Origin: CAVVEQ01 sp963806635
GTDB lineage: Bacteria; Chloroflexota; Anaerolineae; Anaerolineales; Anaerolineaceae
Length of the DNA stretch: 64,000 nucleotides
Direction of reading: 5' to 3'
NCBI GenBank assembly: GCA_963806635.1
Contig: CAWDZA010000015.1
Location: 248,001-312,000 of the forward strand
In this document: piece after piece, positions 18,701 through 27,305 of the stretch
How the letters are laid out: every line of letters begins with the position of its first letter
How positions within the stretch are numbered: position 1 is the stretch's first letter
Notes under the pieces: generated by a model
What the model saw: only the letters and a program-made list of their open reading frames with translations
Told to the model about the DNA's origin: nothing
Database searches by the model: none
Made by a program: the position numbers and the translations under genes

Positions 18701-19154
18701 ACCTGACGGCACCCCGATCACCCAGTTCGGATCTGTGGGGATAGACCCCGGTAATTTTGACGAACCGGTCGGGATCGCAATTGGGAAAGACGGCAAAGTG
18801 TACGTGGCGGACACCTGGAACCAGCGGGTGCAGGTCTTCACCCCGGGTGCCGCTGGCACGGCCTTCACGCCCAGCCAACAGATCGAGGTCAATGCCTGGT
18901 TCGGACAATCTGTGGAAAATAAACCCTTCCTGGCAGTCGATGACGCTGGTCGGATCTACATCACTGACCCGGAAGGATACCGGGTGCTGGTGTTCAACCC
19001 GGATGGCAGTTTCTTGCGAGGTTGGGGTGCCTACAGCGCCAGCACAGATGGCTTCGGATTGCCAGCGGGCATTGGTGTGGACGGCACGGGACGGGTGTGG
19101 GTTAGCGATGCAGGCAATAATGTGCTCCTGCGCTTTGTCATGCCGCAGAATTAA
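15723..19154 (+). CDS. Agl23/TIGR03663-type membrane glycosyltransferase fused to NHL-repeat propeller
   Basis: 1143 residues. The N-terminal about 650 residues are a GT-C type polytopic membrane protein. The first outer loop has the acidic motif VMAHDEVNHVVPS, followed by HDPVTHGPMQMELVALSYFL and later WALTSLIAFSVAGEKMPWL, features of the TIGR03663 family. After about residue 840 come roughly five or six NHL repeats (GQFNAPRSVAIAPDGSFYVADSRNHRI, GTFNEPWGVAVAPDGSVYVADTWNNRI and variants), forming a beta-propeller that should be extracellular. Expected role: transfer of a lipid-linked sugar at the outer membrane face, with the propeller binding glycan or protein. The fusion is the notable point. 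Ends on a strong terminator. Confidence 0.85.
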   Translation: MEPEITPSSWLDKPVFKQFPNFSIEKLLIVLILAAAVFTRFYDLGARVMAHDEVNHVVPSFDLYEGRGYRHDPVTHGPMQMELVALSYFLLGDNDFSSRVPAALFSVAVIAFILFYLKRYLGRAGALLAGFFFLISPFMMFYGRYTRDEGFVQLFGVLLFFGLLKYLEDSRQNILYLVVAVLSLYFCTMEAAYIFAAQILIFLAILLIWEMRRGVFIDATKRTAFLTATIVTLAFMGFFGLAGFYISRETAGGIVLTGGLFTVLLAEINLIQLIMVLLFSGAMVGLVFMSRSLLGGLKPEKLLANRLARLLVLLVSLLLPLLSAFPIYITGWNPLDYETIGMVHTSIFLLITSIPAVFMGFFWGLRSWVKYAAVFFGIFTVLYTTFFTNGAGFFTGIVGALGYWLSQQSVQRGSQPWYYYSLITIPIYEFLAALGTILALYFAAKYKKWWTFGGIDPARQTVEPETHEESANQAAEEKAQPPAEKPDMVALIRVPVILMLLFWALTSLIAFSVAGEKMPWLTIYIAQPMLLAAGWGLGYLVDSTAWGKLMEKRGVAAFFLMVVFLFALFGLIGSLFGVIPPFQGNTVEQLQATSTFIFSLFACGLSLYGIIYCMRGWGARLALRWVAGLFFALLAILTVRAAVRASFIEYDHPTEYLVYAHAARGPKDMLAQVEEISQRLTSGLDIQVAYDNDGLYPYWWYFRNYPNHQWFTEPTRELSNVPIIIASSRNWGKLDSILRDNYISYEYQRLWWPNMDYMGLTWDRIRNVLVDPQWRKAIWEIWLNRDYTLYGQLKGTNEFNLATWSPSEKLRLYISKDIVSKIWNYGVLPAASATIKEDPYAAGMTTLVPDQVIGTTGATDGQFNAPRSVAIAPDGSFYVADSRNHRILHFTADGQLIKAWGSFSNTNSETAPAGTFNEPWGVAVAPDGSVYVADTWNNRIQKFSADGEFITMWGHSGLAEDMTSFYGPRGIAADAAGRVYITDTGNKRVVVFEPDGTPITQFGSVGIDPGNFDEPVGIAIGKDGKVYVADTWNQRVQVFTPGAAGTAFTPSQQIEVNAWFGQSVENKPFLAVDDAGRIYITDPEGYRVLVFNPDGSFLRGWGAYSASTDGFGLPAGIGVDGTGRVWVSDAGNNVLLRFVMPQN

Positions 19155-19177
19155 CAATTAGGTTCATCGATCAGTAG

Positions 19178-19209
19178 GAAGCCTGCCCCAAAATGAGCAG
19201 GCTTCTTTT
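19178..19209 (+). terminator. intrinsic terminator
   Basis: Perfect 9-bp stem (19178-19186 with 19197-19205), ten-base loop, then TTTT. It ends the Agl23-NHL transcript and lies inside the over-extended frame of the next gene, which argues for the later start at 19253. Confidence 0.88.
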
Positions 19210-19252
19210 ATTGCATCAATTTCTACTTTTTGAAGAGAGTAAAATTAACGCG

Positions 19253-20215
19253 ATGCACGATCCCCACCTCCGCCCGCTTGACCACAGCCGCGACCTTATG
19301 CCCGTCGCTGATCTGATCGAAGAGTGCTTCCGGGAGACCATCGACCCCGACGGATTGGATTACCTGGCATATTTGCGCGATGTAGCCCGCCAGGAGCAGG
19401 CCATCCCCGGGTGGGCGATCTATAACGCCCAGATCCGTCCCCGGTTCGATGGCTATGTATGGGAGGAAGACGGCAGGATCGTGGGCAACGTGACCCTGTT
19501 GCCCACCCGTAAACAGGGTAAGCGTATCTTTCTGATCGCCAACGTGGCGGTCAAGCACGAGTATCGCGGCCGGGGTATCGGACGTAAGCTGACAGAGCGG
19601 GCCCTGGCTGGGGTAATGGAACGTAAAGGAAGCGCGGCATGGCTGCAGGTGCGGGAAGATAATCCTCTGGCACATGGCCTATATTTATCGATGGGTTTCA
19701 CCGAGCGTGCCTGCCGCACCACCTGGGTGATCGATTCAAAGATACCGGAGAGGAAGCTGATTCAAAATGGTTACAGCCAACATTCCCGCAAAGAGAAGGA
19801 CTGGAATTTGCAGCGAAGCTGGCTGGCACAGCTCTATCCGGACGAAGTAAATTGGAACCTGCCCTTCCGGGAGGAACTTTTCCTGCCGGGCATTCTACGC
19901 GGCGTTTCGCGAGCGCTGAATGGTGAATGGGTAAATCATTGGGTGATCAAAGAAAACACGGATATCCGCGGATTTATCACCTGGCAGGCAACCAGAAGTT
20001 ATTACGACCTGCTCTGGCCGGCTATCGAATGGGAGGGCAGCGACGAAATCCTCAATGCCCTGCTGGCGCTGCCCTGGCGGGGTATGGGCATTCACAAACC
20101 GATTGCGATCAATTACCCGGCGGGAAAATCTGACCTGGTTTTTCTGCAAAACGGATTTACCCACCAGGCGACTCTGGTTTGGATGGAAACGGGTGCACTT
20201 GAACCGGTTCGGTGA
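19253..20215 (+). CDS. GNAT family N-acetyltransferase
   Basis: 320 residues. The acetyl-CoA binding motif is IANVAVKHEYRGRGIGRKLTERAL, with the family's Q/RxxGxG/A as RGRGIG; it is followed by LQVREDNPLAHGLYLSMGF. The C-terminal half has no assigned domain and may be a second, degenerate GNAT fold. Substrate unknown. The frame could start at 19193, but that part crosses a terminator. TAAAAT at 19240-19245 is 7 bases before the ATG at 19253, another possible leaderless start. Confidence 0.85.
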   Translation: MHDPHLRPLDHSRDLMPVADLIEECFRETIDPDGLDYLAYLRDVARQEQAIPGWAIYNAQIRPRFDGYVWEEDGRIVGNVTLLPTRKQGKRIFLIANVAVKHEYRGRGIGRKLTERALAGVMERKGSAAWLQVREDNPLAHGLYLSMGFTERACRTTWVIDSKIPERKLIQNGYSQHSRKEKDWNLQRSWLAQLYPDEVNWNLPFREELFLPGILRGVSRALNGEWVNHWVIKENTDIRGFITWQATRSYYDLLWPAIEWEGSDEILNALLALPWRGMGIHKPIAINYPAGKSDLVFLQNGFTHQATLVWMETGALEPVR

Positions 20216-20323
20216 TTCAGGATATAACTTTGTACAAACTCATATAATATTCTTACACAAATCCGGTATAAATCCTGCTACCATAATCGCGTTAATATCT
20301 GGTTGCAATAAGGATGAAAAACC

Positions 20324-22834
20324 ATGATGCGTTTTGATCGATTCACAGAACGAGCCCAGGAAGCCGCCCAGCGGGCTGCTGAAATCATCCAGCGATATGG
20401 GCATAATCAAATTGATACCGAGCACATCCTTCTGGCGCTGATCGAACAACCTCAGGGCGTTGTTTCGCAGATCCTGGAAATCCTAAAAGTTGATTCCGCG
20501 AATTTAACCGAACGGCTGGATTACATCCTGCGCACCAGCCCCAAGGCGAGCATTTTTGGCGGCGGTGCCGGGCAGATCTTTATTACCCCCCGTGTTAAGC
20601 GGATCATCGATGTGGCGAACGACGAGGCCAGCAAACTCAAAGACGAATACATATCGACCGAGCATATTTTCCTGGCGATCCTTACGGAAAAGAACACCCC
20701 GGCAGCCAGGCTGCTGGAGACCTCCGGGATCACCCGCGAGCGGGTGTACGACGCAATTAACCAATTGCGTGGCGGGCAGCGGGTGACCGACCCCCAGGCG
20801 GAGACGCGTTACCGCACGCTCGAAAAATACTCCCGCGATCTCACCCAGCAGGCCCGCGAGGGTAAGCTGGACCCGGTCATCGGCCGCGAGAAGGAGATCC
20901 TGCGTGTGATGCAGATCCTCTCCCGGCGCACAAAGAACAACCCGGTGCTTATCGGGGAGGCAGGAGTGGGCAAGACTGCGATCGTGGAAGGGCTGGCGGA
21001 AAAGATCGCCACGAATGACGTGCCGGAGATCCTCAGCGGCAAGCGGGTGATCTCCCTTGACCTGGGAGCCATGATCGCCGGTTCACGCTTCCGCGGCGAG
21101 TTTGAGGAGCGCCTCAAAGCTGCTATTGAAGAAGTGCAGCGCTCCCGCAATGAGATCATTCTCTTTATCGATGAGTTGCACACGGTGGTGGGTGCCGGAG
21201 CGGCCCAGGGCGCCATGGATGCATCCAATATGTTGAAACCTGCGCTCGCGCGTGGCGAGTTGCAGTGTGTAGGCGCCACCACTTTGGATGAATATCAAAA
21301 ATACATAGAAAAGGATTCTGCGCTCGAACGTCGCTTTGCCCCGGTGTATGTGGATGAGCCCAGCGTGGACGATACCATTGAAATGCTGCGTGGATTGCGC
21401 GATCGTTATGAAGCGCACCACAAAGTGCATTTCACCGATGAGGCTATCGTGGCTGCCGCCCGCCTTTCCTCCCGGTATGTAACGGACCGGTATTTACCCG
21501 ATAAAGCCATTGACCTGATGGACGAATCCGCTGCCAAGCTGCGCGTGGCTCTCTATTCACTACCTCCAGAACTGAAAGAAATGAAGGTGGAGATCGATCG
21601 CCTGGCGATGGAAGAGCAACAGGCCGGAGCCGAGCGGGACTATGAGCGCGCCGCTCTGAAGAAATCCGAGCGGCTGCGGATCGAATCCGAATTTAATGTC
21701 AAGCGCGACCAGTGGGAATCAGAGCATCAATTGGACGAGTGCGTGGACGTGGACGATATTGCCCAGGTGGTGGCTCAATGGACGGGCATCCCCGTGACCC
21801 AAATGATGGAATCCGACTCGGAGCGTCTGCTGCATATGGAAGAACGATTGCACGAACGCATCGTCGGGCAGGACGAAGCCATTCACGCTATTTCGGATGC
21901 CATCCGACGGGCGCGTTCCGGGTTGAAGGATCCGAACCGGCCGATCGGGTCATTCATCTTCATCGGTCCTTCGGGCGTGGGAAAGACCGAGCTGGCCAAA
22001 TCACTGGCGGAATTCCTCTTTGGCGATGAAGACGCGCTGGTACGCATGGATATGAGCGAGTACCGCGAGCAGCATACCGCCTCCCGTCTATTTGGCGCCC
22101 CCCCGGGATACGTGGGATACGAGGAAGGCGGTCAGCTCACTGAGGCAGTCCGCAGGCGACCTTACAGGGTGATCCTTTTTGACGAGATCGAAAAGGCGCA
22201 TCCGGAGGTATGGAACGCGCTGCTGCAAATCCTGGATGATGGCCGGCTGACCGATGGGCAGGGCAGGGTGGTGGATTTCCGCAATACGGTTCTGACCATG
22301 ACCAGCAACCTGGGCACCGAGTTCGTCCGCAAGGGCGGCACACTTGGATTCCTCAAGTCCGGGGAAAACGATGAAGACCGCGAGGCGGAATCAAAGATAC
22401 AGAGCGCGCTTAAGAGCACCTTCCGCCCAGAATTCTTGAACCGAATCGACGAGATCATCATGTTCTCGCCCCTCTCCCTGGAGCAGATGTATTCGATCGT
22501 GGAACTCCAGATGCAGGAAGTCTGCACCCGTTTGGAGGAACACGGTTTGAGCGTAACCATGACAGAAGCGGCAAGGGAATGGCTGGCGAAGGAAGGTTTT
22601 GATCCCATTTTTGGCGCGCGTCCCCTGCGACGGGCGCTTCAAAAACATGTAGAAAGCCCGCTCTCTGTCTCGCTTCTTTCAGGTCAGTTCCAGGAGGGTG
22701 ACCAGGTTGTTGTCGACCTGGACGAGGAAAAGAAAGAGATCGTTTTCCTTAAAAATGGACATGTCGAACCGAAAAAGAAGAAATCCGAGTCCAAAAAACC
22801 GGAACCGATTGTCCACACCAGCTCGAAAAAATAG
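20324..22834 (+). CDS. clpC: ATP-dependent Clp protease ATPase subunit ClpC
   Basis: 836 residues. AAA+ unfoldase that feeds substrates to ClpP and may act with MecA-like adaptors. Order: N-terminal double Clp repeat (FTERAQEAAQRAAEIIQRYGHNQIDTEH), AAA-1 with Walker A GEAGVGKT and Walker B LFIDELHT, a short middle region with UVR-like sequence (ERDYERAALKKSERLR), AAA-2 with Walker A GPSGVGKTE and Walker B ILFDEIEKAHPE, then the ClpB/C D2-small domain. The short middle region (no ClpB-length coiled coil) favours ClpC. The Lys-rich tail is variable. Start has AGGA about 10 bases upstream. No CIRCE or CtsR-like operator is obvious in the 108-bp upstream interval. Confidence 0.93.
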   Translation: MMRFDRFTERAQEAAQRAAEIIQRYGHNQIDTEHILLALIEQPQGVVSQILEILKVDSANLTERLDYILRTSPKASIFGGGAGQIFITPRVKRIIDVANDEASKLKDEYISTEHIFLAILTEKNTPAARLLETSGITRERVYDAINQLRGGQRVTDPQAETRYRTLEKYSRDLTQQAREGKLDPVIGREKEILRVMQILSRRTKNNPVLIGEAGVGKTAIVEGLAEKIATNDVPEILSGKRVISLDLGAMIAGSRFRGEFEERLKAAIEEVQRSRNEIILFIDELHTVVGAGAAQGAMDASNMLKPALARGELQCVGATTLDEYQKYIEKDSALERRFAPVYVDEPSVDDTIEMLRGLRDRYEAHHKVHFTDEAIVAAARLSSRYVTDRYLPDKAIDLMDESAAKLRVALYSLPPELKEMKVEIDRLAMEEQQAGAERDYERAALKKSERLRIESEFNVKRDQWESEHQLDECVDVDDIAQVVAQWTGIPVTQMMESDSERLLHMEERLHERIVGQDEAIHAISDAIRRARSGLKDPNRPIGSFIFIGPSGVGKTELAKSLAEFLFGDEDALVRMDMSEYREQHTASRLFGAPPGYVGYEEGGQLTEAVRRRPYRVILFDEIEKAHPEVWNALLQILDDGRLTDGQGRVVDFRNTVLTMTSNLGTEFVRKGGTLGFLKSGENDEDREAESKIQSALKSTFRPEFLNRIDEIIMFSPLSLEQMYSIVELQMQEVCTRLEEHGLSVTMTEAAREWLAKEGFDPIFGARPLRRALQKHVESPLSVSLLSGQFQEGDQVVVDLDEEKKEIVFLKNGHVEPKKKKSESKKPEPIVHTSSKK

Positions 22835-22842
22835 ACTGAACT

Positions 22843-22869
22843 CCCCCCTCCCCGCGAGGGGGGTTTTTT
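22843..22869 (+). terminator. intrinsic terminator after clpC
   Basis: GC-only 8-bp stem (22843-22850 with 22856-22863), five-base loop, six T residues. Confidence 0.92.
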
Positions 22870-22918
22870 GCTTTTGGTATACTTGGAATGACAAAACAGA
22901 TTTTGTTAGGAGGAAAAA

Positions 22919-23989
22919 TTGAAAAAAGCATTGATCACCGGTATCACCGGTCAGGATGGATCCTACCTGGCAGAACTGCTACTTTCCAAGGGGTATGAGG
23001 TTCACGGGCTGATCAGAAGATCAAGCACCTTCAACACGCGCAGGATCGACCATATCTATAACGACCCCCATTTGGGCGGTGAAAAAGTACATCTATACCT
23101 CCATTACGGAGATATTTCCATTGGCGAGACTCTGCTGGATATCATTTATAACGTCAAGCCCGATGAGATCTACCACCTGGCAGCCCAATCGCATGTGAGG
23201 GTGAGCTTTGAAATGCCCGAGTACACCGGCGAGATTACGGGGCTCGGCACCACGCGCATCCTGGAGGCTATTCGCAAGAGCGGGATCAACACACGCTTCT
23301 ACCAGGCTTCCTCCAGTGAAATGTTCGGTGCGGCAAAACCACCTCAAAACGAGAACACTCCCTTCGAGCCGCGCAGCCCGTATGCTGCAGCCAAAGTGTA
23401 TGCCTATTGGCTGGCGCGCAATTACCGCGAAGGCTATAACATCTTTGCTTCCAACGGCATCCTATTCAATCACGAGTCACCACGGCGAGGCGAAACCTTC
23501 GTCACCCGCAAGATCACCCGCGCCCTGGCGCAGATAAAAGCAGGTAAACAGAGTGAGCTTTTCCTGGGCAACCTGGACGCCAAGCGCGACTGGGGGTACG
23601 CGGCCGAATACGTTGAGGCCATGTGGAAAATATTGCAGCTCGACAAGGCGGATGATTTCGTTGTCGGCACCGGCGAATCCCATTCCGTGCGCGAATTCCT
23701 CGATGAAGCCTTTGGATACGCAGGTATGAACTGGCAGGATTACGTCAAGATAGATCCGCGCTACTTCCGCCCGACCGAAGTGGATTACCTGCTGGCGGAT
23801 CCCAGCCGTTCACAGAAATTGCTGGATTGGAAACCGAGTGTGAAATTCCACGAATTGGTACGCATCATGGTTGATGCCGACCTGGAGCTGGCGGGCCTGG
23901 AGCCGGTGGGTGAGGGCCGCCGGATACTGGAGGAACGTTTTACGGGTTGGCACCGCTGGGACCGGCAGGTCATCAGCATGGAACGCTAA
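22919..23989 (+). CDS. gmd: GDP-mannose 4,6-dehydratase
   Basis: 356 residues. Short-chain dehydrogenase-type enzyme converting GDP-D-mannose to GDP-4-keto-6-deoxy-D-mannose, the first step to GDP-fucose, rhamnose or perosamine. NADP-binding TGITGQDGSYLAELL (TGxxGxxG), RRSSTFNTRRIDHIY, catalytic S/T-Y-K as SSSEMFG and SPYAAAKVYAYW, and NGILFNHESPRRGETFVTRKI. Start is TTG with AGGAGG 4 bases upstream; an extended -10 (TGG-TATACT, 22875-22883) lies ahead. No fucose-synthase gene follows, so the end product is not known. Confidence 0.96.
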   Translation: MKKALITGITGQDGSYLAELLLSKGYEVHGLIRRSSTFNTRRIDHIYNDPHLGGEKVHLYLHYGDISIGETLLDIIYNVKPDEIYHLAAQSHVRVSFEMPEYTGEITGLGTTRILEAIRKSGINTRFYQASSSEMFGAAKPPQNENTPFEPRSPYAAAKVYAYWLARNYREGYNIFASNGILFNHESPRRGETFVTRKITRALAQIKAGKQSELFLGNLDAKRDWGYAAEYVEAMWKILQLDKADDFVVGTGESHSVREFLDEAFGYAGMNWQDYVKIDPRYFRPTEVDYLLADPSRSQKLLDWKPSVKFHELVRIMVDADLELAGLEPVGEGRRILEERFTGWHRWDRQVISMER

Positions 23990-24000
23990 GCAAAAAACCG

Positions 24001-24483
24001 GTGGAAACCACCCATTCCGTCCTTTTTATTTGCACCGCGAATATCTGCCGCTCTCCCATGGCAGAAGGGATTCTGCGTGAGCGGATCGCAGCCCGGGGTG
24101 AGCCAGCCGGGACATGGCGTGTCTCCTCGGCGGGCATAAACCCCCAGGAGGGTATCCCGGCTTCACGCTATTCAGAGGAGGTTATGAAAGAACGAGGAAT
24201 CGATATTTTTTCCCACCATGCCAGGCTAGCATCCGAGCAAATTATTGCAGAGCACAACCTGGTGCTCACGATGGAAAAAGTGCACAAATCGATCCTGCTC
24301 GCCCGCTTCCCCCAATACGCCGAGCGCTTCTTTATGCTCTCGGAAATGATCGAGCAGGAATTTCCGGTGGATGATCCCTTCGGATCGACGCTCGAGGATT
24401 ACCGCCGAACCGCAAATGTGATCTCCAGGGTGATCGATGAGGGCATGGAGACGATCGTGCGATTATCGAAAGGCGGGGGGTAG
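24001..24483 (+). CDS. low-molecular-weight protein-tyrosine phosphatase family protein
   Basis: 160 residues from GTG 24001. The phosphate loop is C11-T-A-N-I-C-R17-S (CX5R-S) immediately after the first strand VLFICTANICRS, and the general-acid Asp is in VDDPFGS. The fold is shared by LMW-PTPs and arsenate reductases; absence of the extra arsenate-reductase cysteines and the DPF motif favour phosphatase. Such enzymes often control bacterial tyrosine kinases or help release envelope sugars, consistent with gmd 11 bases upstream. A longer frame starts within gmd (23947) but the extra residues are not family-like. Confidence 0.85.
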   Translation: METTHSVLFICTANICRSPMAEGILRERIAARGEPAGTWRVSSAGINPQEGIPASRYSEEVMKERGIDIFSHHARLASEQIIAEHNLVLTMEKVHKSILLARFPQYAERFFMLSEMIEQEFPVDDPFGSTLEDYRRTANVISRVIDEGMETIVRLSKGGG

Positions 24484-24490
24484 TTCACGG

Positions 24491-24913
24491 ATGAAAAGGA
24501 TTCCAGGGTTGGTATTTTTCGGACTGTTTTTCCTCGTGACTGCCACCAGCTGCGCGAATCCTCTTGCATTGATGGAATCCGCGAGCAACGAAATAAACTT
24601 CACCATGGATGCCGGTGCCTGCCAGGATGCTCAGTTTGTGGTGCCTGGCGGGGAGGCGATCCGCCTGACGCTCAGCAACCCGCTGGATATGCCGCAGATT
24701 TTTATCGTCATGGCGCGGGCAGCCACTCCGCCGTTCGATATCCAGGATCAGGACAGGATCTACTTCAGTGTTTCGGTTCCCCCCGGAGTCACCGAAACCA
24801 GCTTCACCGCGCCTGCCATGCCTGCTGAATACCAGGTGATCTGCGGTCCGGCCGATGACCTGGAGCCGCTGGGGCGAAACCTGTTGATCGTGGTTCAACC
24901 TCAGGCGAAGTGA
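24491..24913 (+). CDS. cupredoxin-like lipoprotein
   Basis: 140 residues. ATG at 24491 begins a signal peptide ending in the lipobox ATSC. The rest reads as a single cupredoxin-type beta sandwich: EINFTMDAGACQDAQFVVPGGEAIRLTLSN at the start and a YQVICGP turn near the C-terminus, where copper proteins carry Cys and His. The nearby His ligands are missing, so copper binding is doubtful. Separated from the phosphatase gene by 7 bases and likely cotranscribed. Function unknown. Confidence 0.7.
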   Translation: MKRIPGLVFFGLFFLVTATSCANPLALMESASNEINFTMDAGACQDAQFVVPGGEAIRLTLSNPLDMPQIFIVMARAATPPFDIQDQDRIYFSVSVPPGVTETSFTAPAMPAEYQVICGPADDLEPLGRNLLIVVQPQAK

Positions 24914-25056
24914 ATTGGTTGAGTCGTTGAATGGTTGCGTTGTAGAAATTTTCACCCACAATGTTAAATGGAACATTTTTAGGATCTGCCAATTCGAGGT
25001 TTCAGCCAATCCGCACGATATTACGTTGCCACCTCCCAATTCCTACCAGCCTAGGG
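24914..25056. other. intergenic, no gene seen
   Basis: About 140 bases between the lipoprotein gene and the tRNA promoter. I see no ORF with a ribosome binding site and no clear terminator. Confidence 0.5.
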
Positions 25057-25085
25057 TTGACGGTCTTTTTTGTTTCTGCTAGAAT
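25057..25085 (+). promoter_or_regulatory. promoter for the tRNA pair
   Basis: -35 TTGACG (25057-25062), 17-base spacer with a T-run, -10 TAGAAT (25080-25085). Transcript would start about 30 bases before the first tRNA. Confidence 0.82.
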
Positions 25086-25121
25086 TGTGGGCACCCGGAA
25101 GGATTCCGGGGAGGTTAACAA

Positions 25122-25194
<73 letters not shown>

Positions 25195-25209
25195 CAAATA
25201 ATCCGATTC

Positions 25210-25283
25210 GGCGACGTGGCCAAGTGGCAAGGCAAGGGTCTGCAAAACCCTGATCATGGGTTCAAATCCCATCGTCGCCTCCA
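25210..25283 (+). tRNA. tRNA-Cys (anticodon GCA)
   Basis: Acceptor stem GGCGACG/CGTCGCC, discriminator T as required by CysRS, anticodon loop CTGCAAA, and T-arm GGGTTCAAATCCC. Unlike its neighbour it has an encoded CCA end (25281-25283). Same transcript as tRNA-Gly. Confidence 0.96.
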
Positions 25284-25290
25284 AATTCTG

Positions 25291-25312
25291 ACGAGCCTGC
25301 AGGCTCGTTTTT
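25291..25312 (+). terminator. terminator of the tRNA operon
   Basis: Seven-bp stem ACGAGCC/GGCTCGT with a TGCA loop, then a T-run. Eight bases after tRNA-Cys. Confidence 0.88.
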
Positions 25313-25401
25313 AATTCTTACCTGGTGATTTTCGATGGAAAAAACCGAAAAAGGTCGGTGATATACTTGCCGCGGAAAATTCAAAAAAGGGTCAAGTGAA
25401 C

Positions 25402-26037
25402 ATGGGACAGAACAATATTAAGGCTCTCATTTGGGATATGGGGGGAGTAATTCTGCGAACAGAAGACTTAACTCCCCGTGAAAAACTGGCTGCTAAACTG
25501 GGCACAACCCGTCAAAACCTGGAATTGGATGTTTTTGCAAGCCCGGCAGCCGATCAGGCAACCCGGGGCGAAATCCCATCGAAGAAGCATTTTGACGAAA
25601 TTGCCAATAAATATCACCTGGACGAAAAAGGCTTGGATGAGTTTGTTGACCTCTTCTGGGGCGGCGACCGTGTGGACCAGGATTTGTTAGCCGCGATCCG
25701 AAAATTGCGAGCGGGGTATAAAACTGCAATGCTCAGCAATGCCTGGGATTCCACCCGGGAATTCCTTACCACGGTTTTCCCCTGCCTGGATCCTTTCGAT
25801 GAGGTGATTTTCTCAGCCGAGGTCAAAATGGCAAAACCTCAACCTGAGATCTACAATTTGATGCTTTCCAGGCTGGGTGTAAGCCCTGATGAATCCGTCT
25901 TCATCGACGATTTCGAGGAGAATATCCTGGCGGCGAATGCATTGGGTATGCATGGAATCCAGTTTAAAAACCGCGACCAAGCTCTTGCCGACCTTAAGGG
26001 CATCCTCGGAGGCCGGGCTGTCACTAGGGAAAAGTAG
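25402..26037 (+). CDS. HAD family hydrolase (subfamily IA)
   Basis: 211 residues. Motif I is IWDMGGVIL: the nucleophile D12 is kept but the usual second Asp (DxD) is Gly, as in many DxGGV-type HADs (for example YihX-like enzymes). Motif II Ser/Thr is in AMLSNAW, motif III Lys in KMAKPQPEIY, motif IV in FIDDFEENI. A helical cap lies between motifs I and II. Probably a small phosphate-ester or haloacid hydrolase; substrate unknown. An in-frame GTG at 25396 is an alternative start. First gene of a three-gene operon. Confidence 0.88.
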   Translation: MGQNNIKALIWDMGGVILRTEDLTPREKLAAKLGTTRQNLELDVFASPAADQATRGEIPSKKHFDEIANKYHLDEKGLDEFVDLFWGGDRVDQDLLAAIRKLRAGYKTAMLSNAWDSTREFLTTVFPCLDPFDEVIFSAEVKMAKPQPEIYNLMLSRLGVSPDESVFIDDFEENILAANALGMHGIQFKNRDQALADLKGILGGRAVTREK

Positions 26038-26043
26038 TTCACA

Positions 26044-27303
26044 TTGTCGTCACTTATCGAGCGCTATATCCCCTATAAGACCTTCAGCCGGCCGGCAAAG
26101 TTGTATTTGCTATCCGTTATTATCAGCGGGATCATCTTCAGCGCCTGGCAGCTCTTTTTTAACCTCTTCATCCTTGCACGCGGGTACGACAAAACTTTTC
26201 TCGGATTGATCAACGCCGCTCCCTGGATCGCGGGTTTATTTTTCAGCCTGCCGCTGGGCGCGCTTTCCAACCGGATGGGGCGCAAGAACGCCATCATCGC
26301 CGGTATGGGGATGGATTTCGCCATGCGGGTGCTGCAGGTCCTCGTCCGCTCACCGGAGTTGCTTATCCTGGTTTCCTTCCTGGAAGGGATCGGATTAACC
26401 CTACTGATCGTGAGTGAAGCACCTTTCCTCATGGCTGCCTCGGATGATAAAAACCGTTCCCTCCTGTTCAGTCTGAACTTCGGACTGGTGACCCTTTCCT
26501 CGGCAGTAGGTGCAGTTTTCGCCGGGCAAATACCGGACCTGGTGGCCACGAAGACGAATGTTGCCCCTGATTCCAGTACTGCTTACGGGGCTGTATTGTT
26601 AGTGAGTTTGCTGATCGGTGTGTTCGCGATTTGGCCGCTGCTGCGGATTGATGAGAGGGAAATACACGACAGTGAAACACGTGAGCAGAAATCCAGTATT
26701 TTAGCCGGATTAAAGAAAGGGCTTATCTGGAAACTCTTCCTCCCGAACGTTGTATTGGGATTCGGGGCAGCCATACTCATTCCTTATATGAATGTATTTT
26801 TTACTGAGAAATTCATGCTTTCCTCCGCTGCTTTGGGGGTGTTATTCGCGGTTTCCTCCCTGTTGACCGCCATTGGTTCTATATTGGCTCCGGCGCTGGC
26901 GCAATGGATGAAGAGCAAGATCAAGGCTGTGGTCACGGTCCAGGGGGCCAGTTTGGGTTTCCTGGCACTGATCGGTTTTTCGCCCACAAGCTGGGTGGCA
27001 GAGGTGTCCTACCTGATCCGGGGTACCCTGATGAACATGGCGAACCCACTCTATACTGCGTTTTCCATGGAGGTATGTGAGCCTCAGGATCAGGGCGCGG
27101 TGAGCAGTATGCTGAATATTTCCTGGCAGGCCGGTTGGGCGGTCGGACCGATCATTTCCGGGATCGTTCAACAAAAATACGGTTTCTCTCCACTGTTTAT
27201 CGCCACGATCATCCTCTACACTATTTCGACTCTGCTGGTTTGGATTTTCTTCAAGGATTCCGAGAAAAAGGCAAGCCCTATCTGCGCGGGAGGGTCTGAT
27301 TAA
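26044..27303 (+). CDS. MFS transporter
   Basis: 419 residues, 12 predicted helices. The loop 2-3 motif is SNRMGRKNAIIAG (GxxxDRxGRK type), and the second-half counterpart is less clear. SMLNISWQAGWAVGPIISG near helix 11 fits drug or metabolite efflux-type MFS proteins. Substrate unknown. Start is TTG, six bases after the HAD stop; the phosphoesterase follows two bases after the stop. Confidence 0.88.
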   Translation: MSSLIERYIPYKTFSRPAKLYLLSVIISGIIFSAWQLFFNLFILARGYDKTFLGLINAAPWIAGLFFSLPLGALSNRMGRKNAIIAGMGMDFAMRVLQVLVRSPELLILVSFLEGIGLTLLIVSEAPFLMAASDDKNRSLLFSLNFGLVTLSSAVGAVFAGQIPDLVATKTNVAPDSSTAYGAVLLVSLLIGVFAIWPLLRIDEREIHDSETREQKSSILAGLKKGLIWKLFLPNVVLGFGAAILIPYMNVFFTEKFMLSSAALGVLFAVSSLLTAIGSILAPALAQWMKSKIKAVVTVQGASLGFLALIGFSPTSWVAEVSYLIRGTLMNMANPLYTAFSMEVCEPQDQGAVSSMLNISWQAGWAVGPIISGIVQQKYGFSPLFIATIILYTISTLLVWIFFKDSEKKASPICAGGSD

Positions 27304-27305
27304 TA

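Noticed and set aside
18366..19157. 263-residue minus-strand ORF opposite the NHL repeats
   Set aside because: Repetitive translation mirrors the sense-strand NHL repeats; no ribosome site or domain.
20216..20323. CIRCE or CtsR operator upstream of clpC
   Set aside because: Only AT-rich sequence with several -10-like hexamers; no inverted TTAGCACTC or GGTCAAA repeats.
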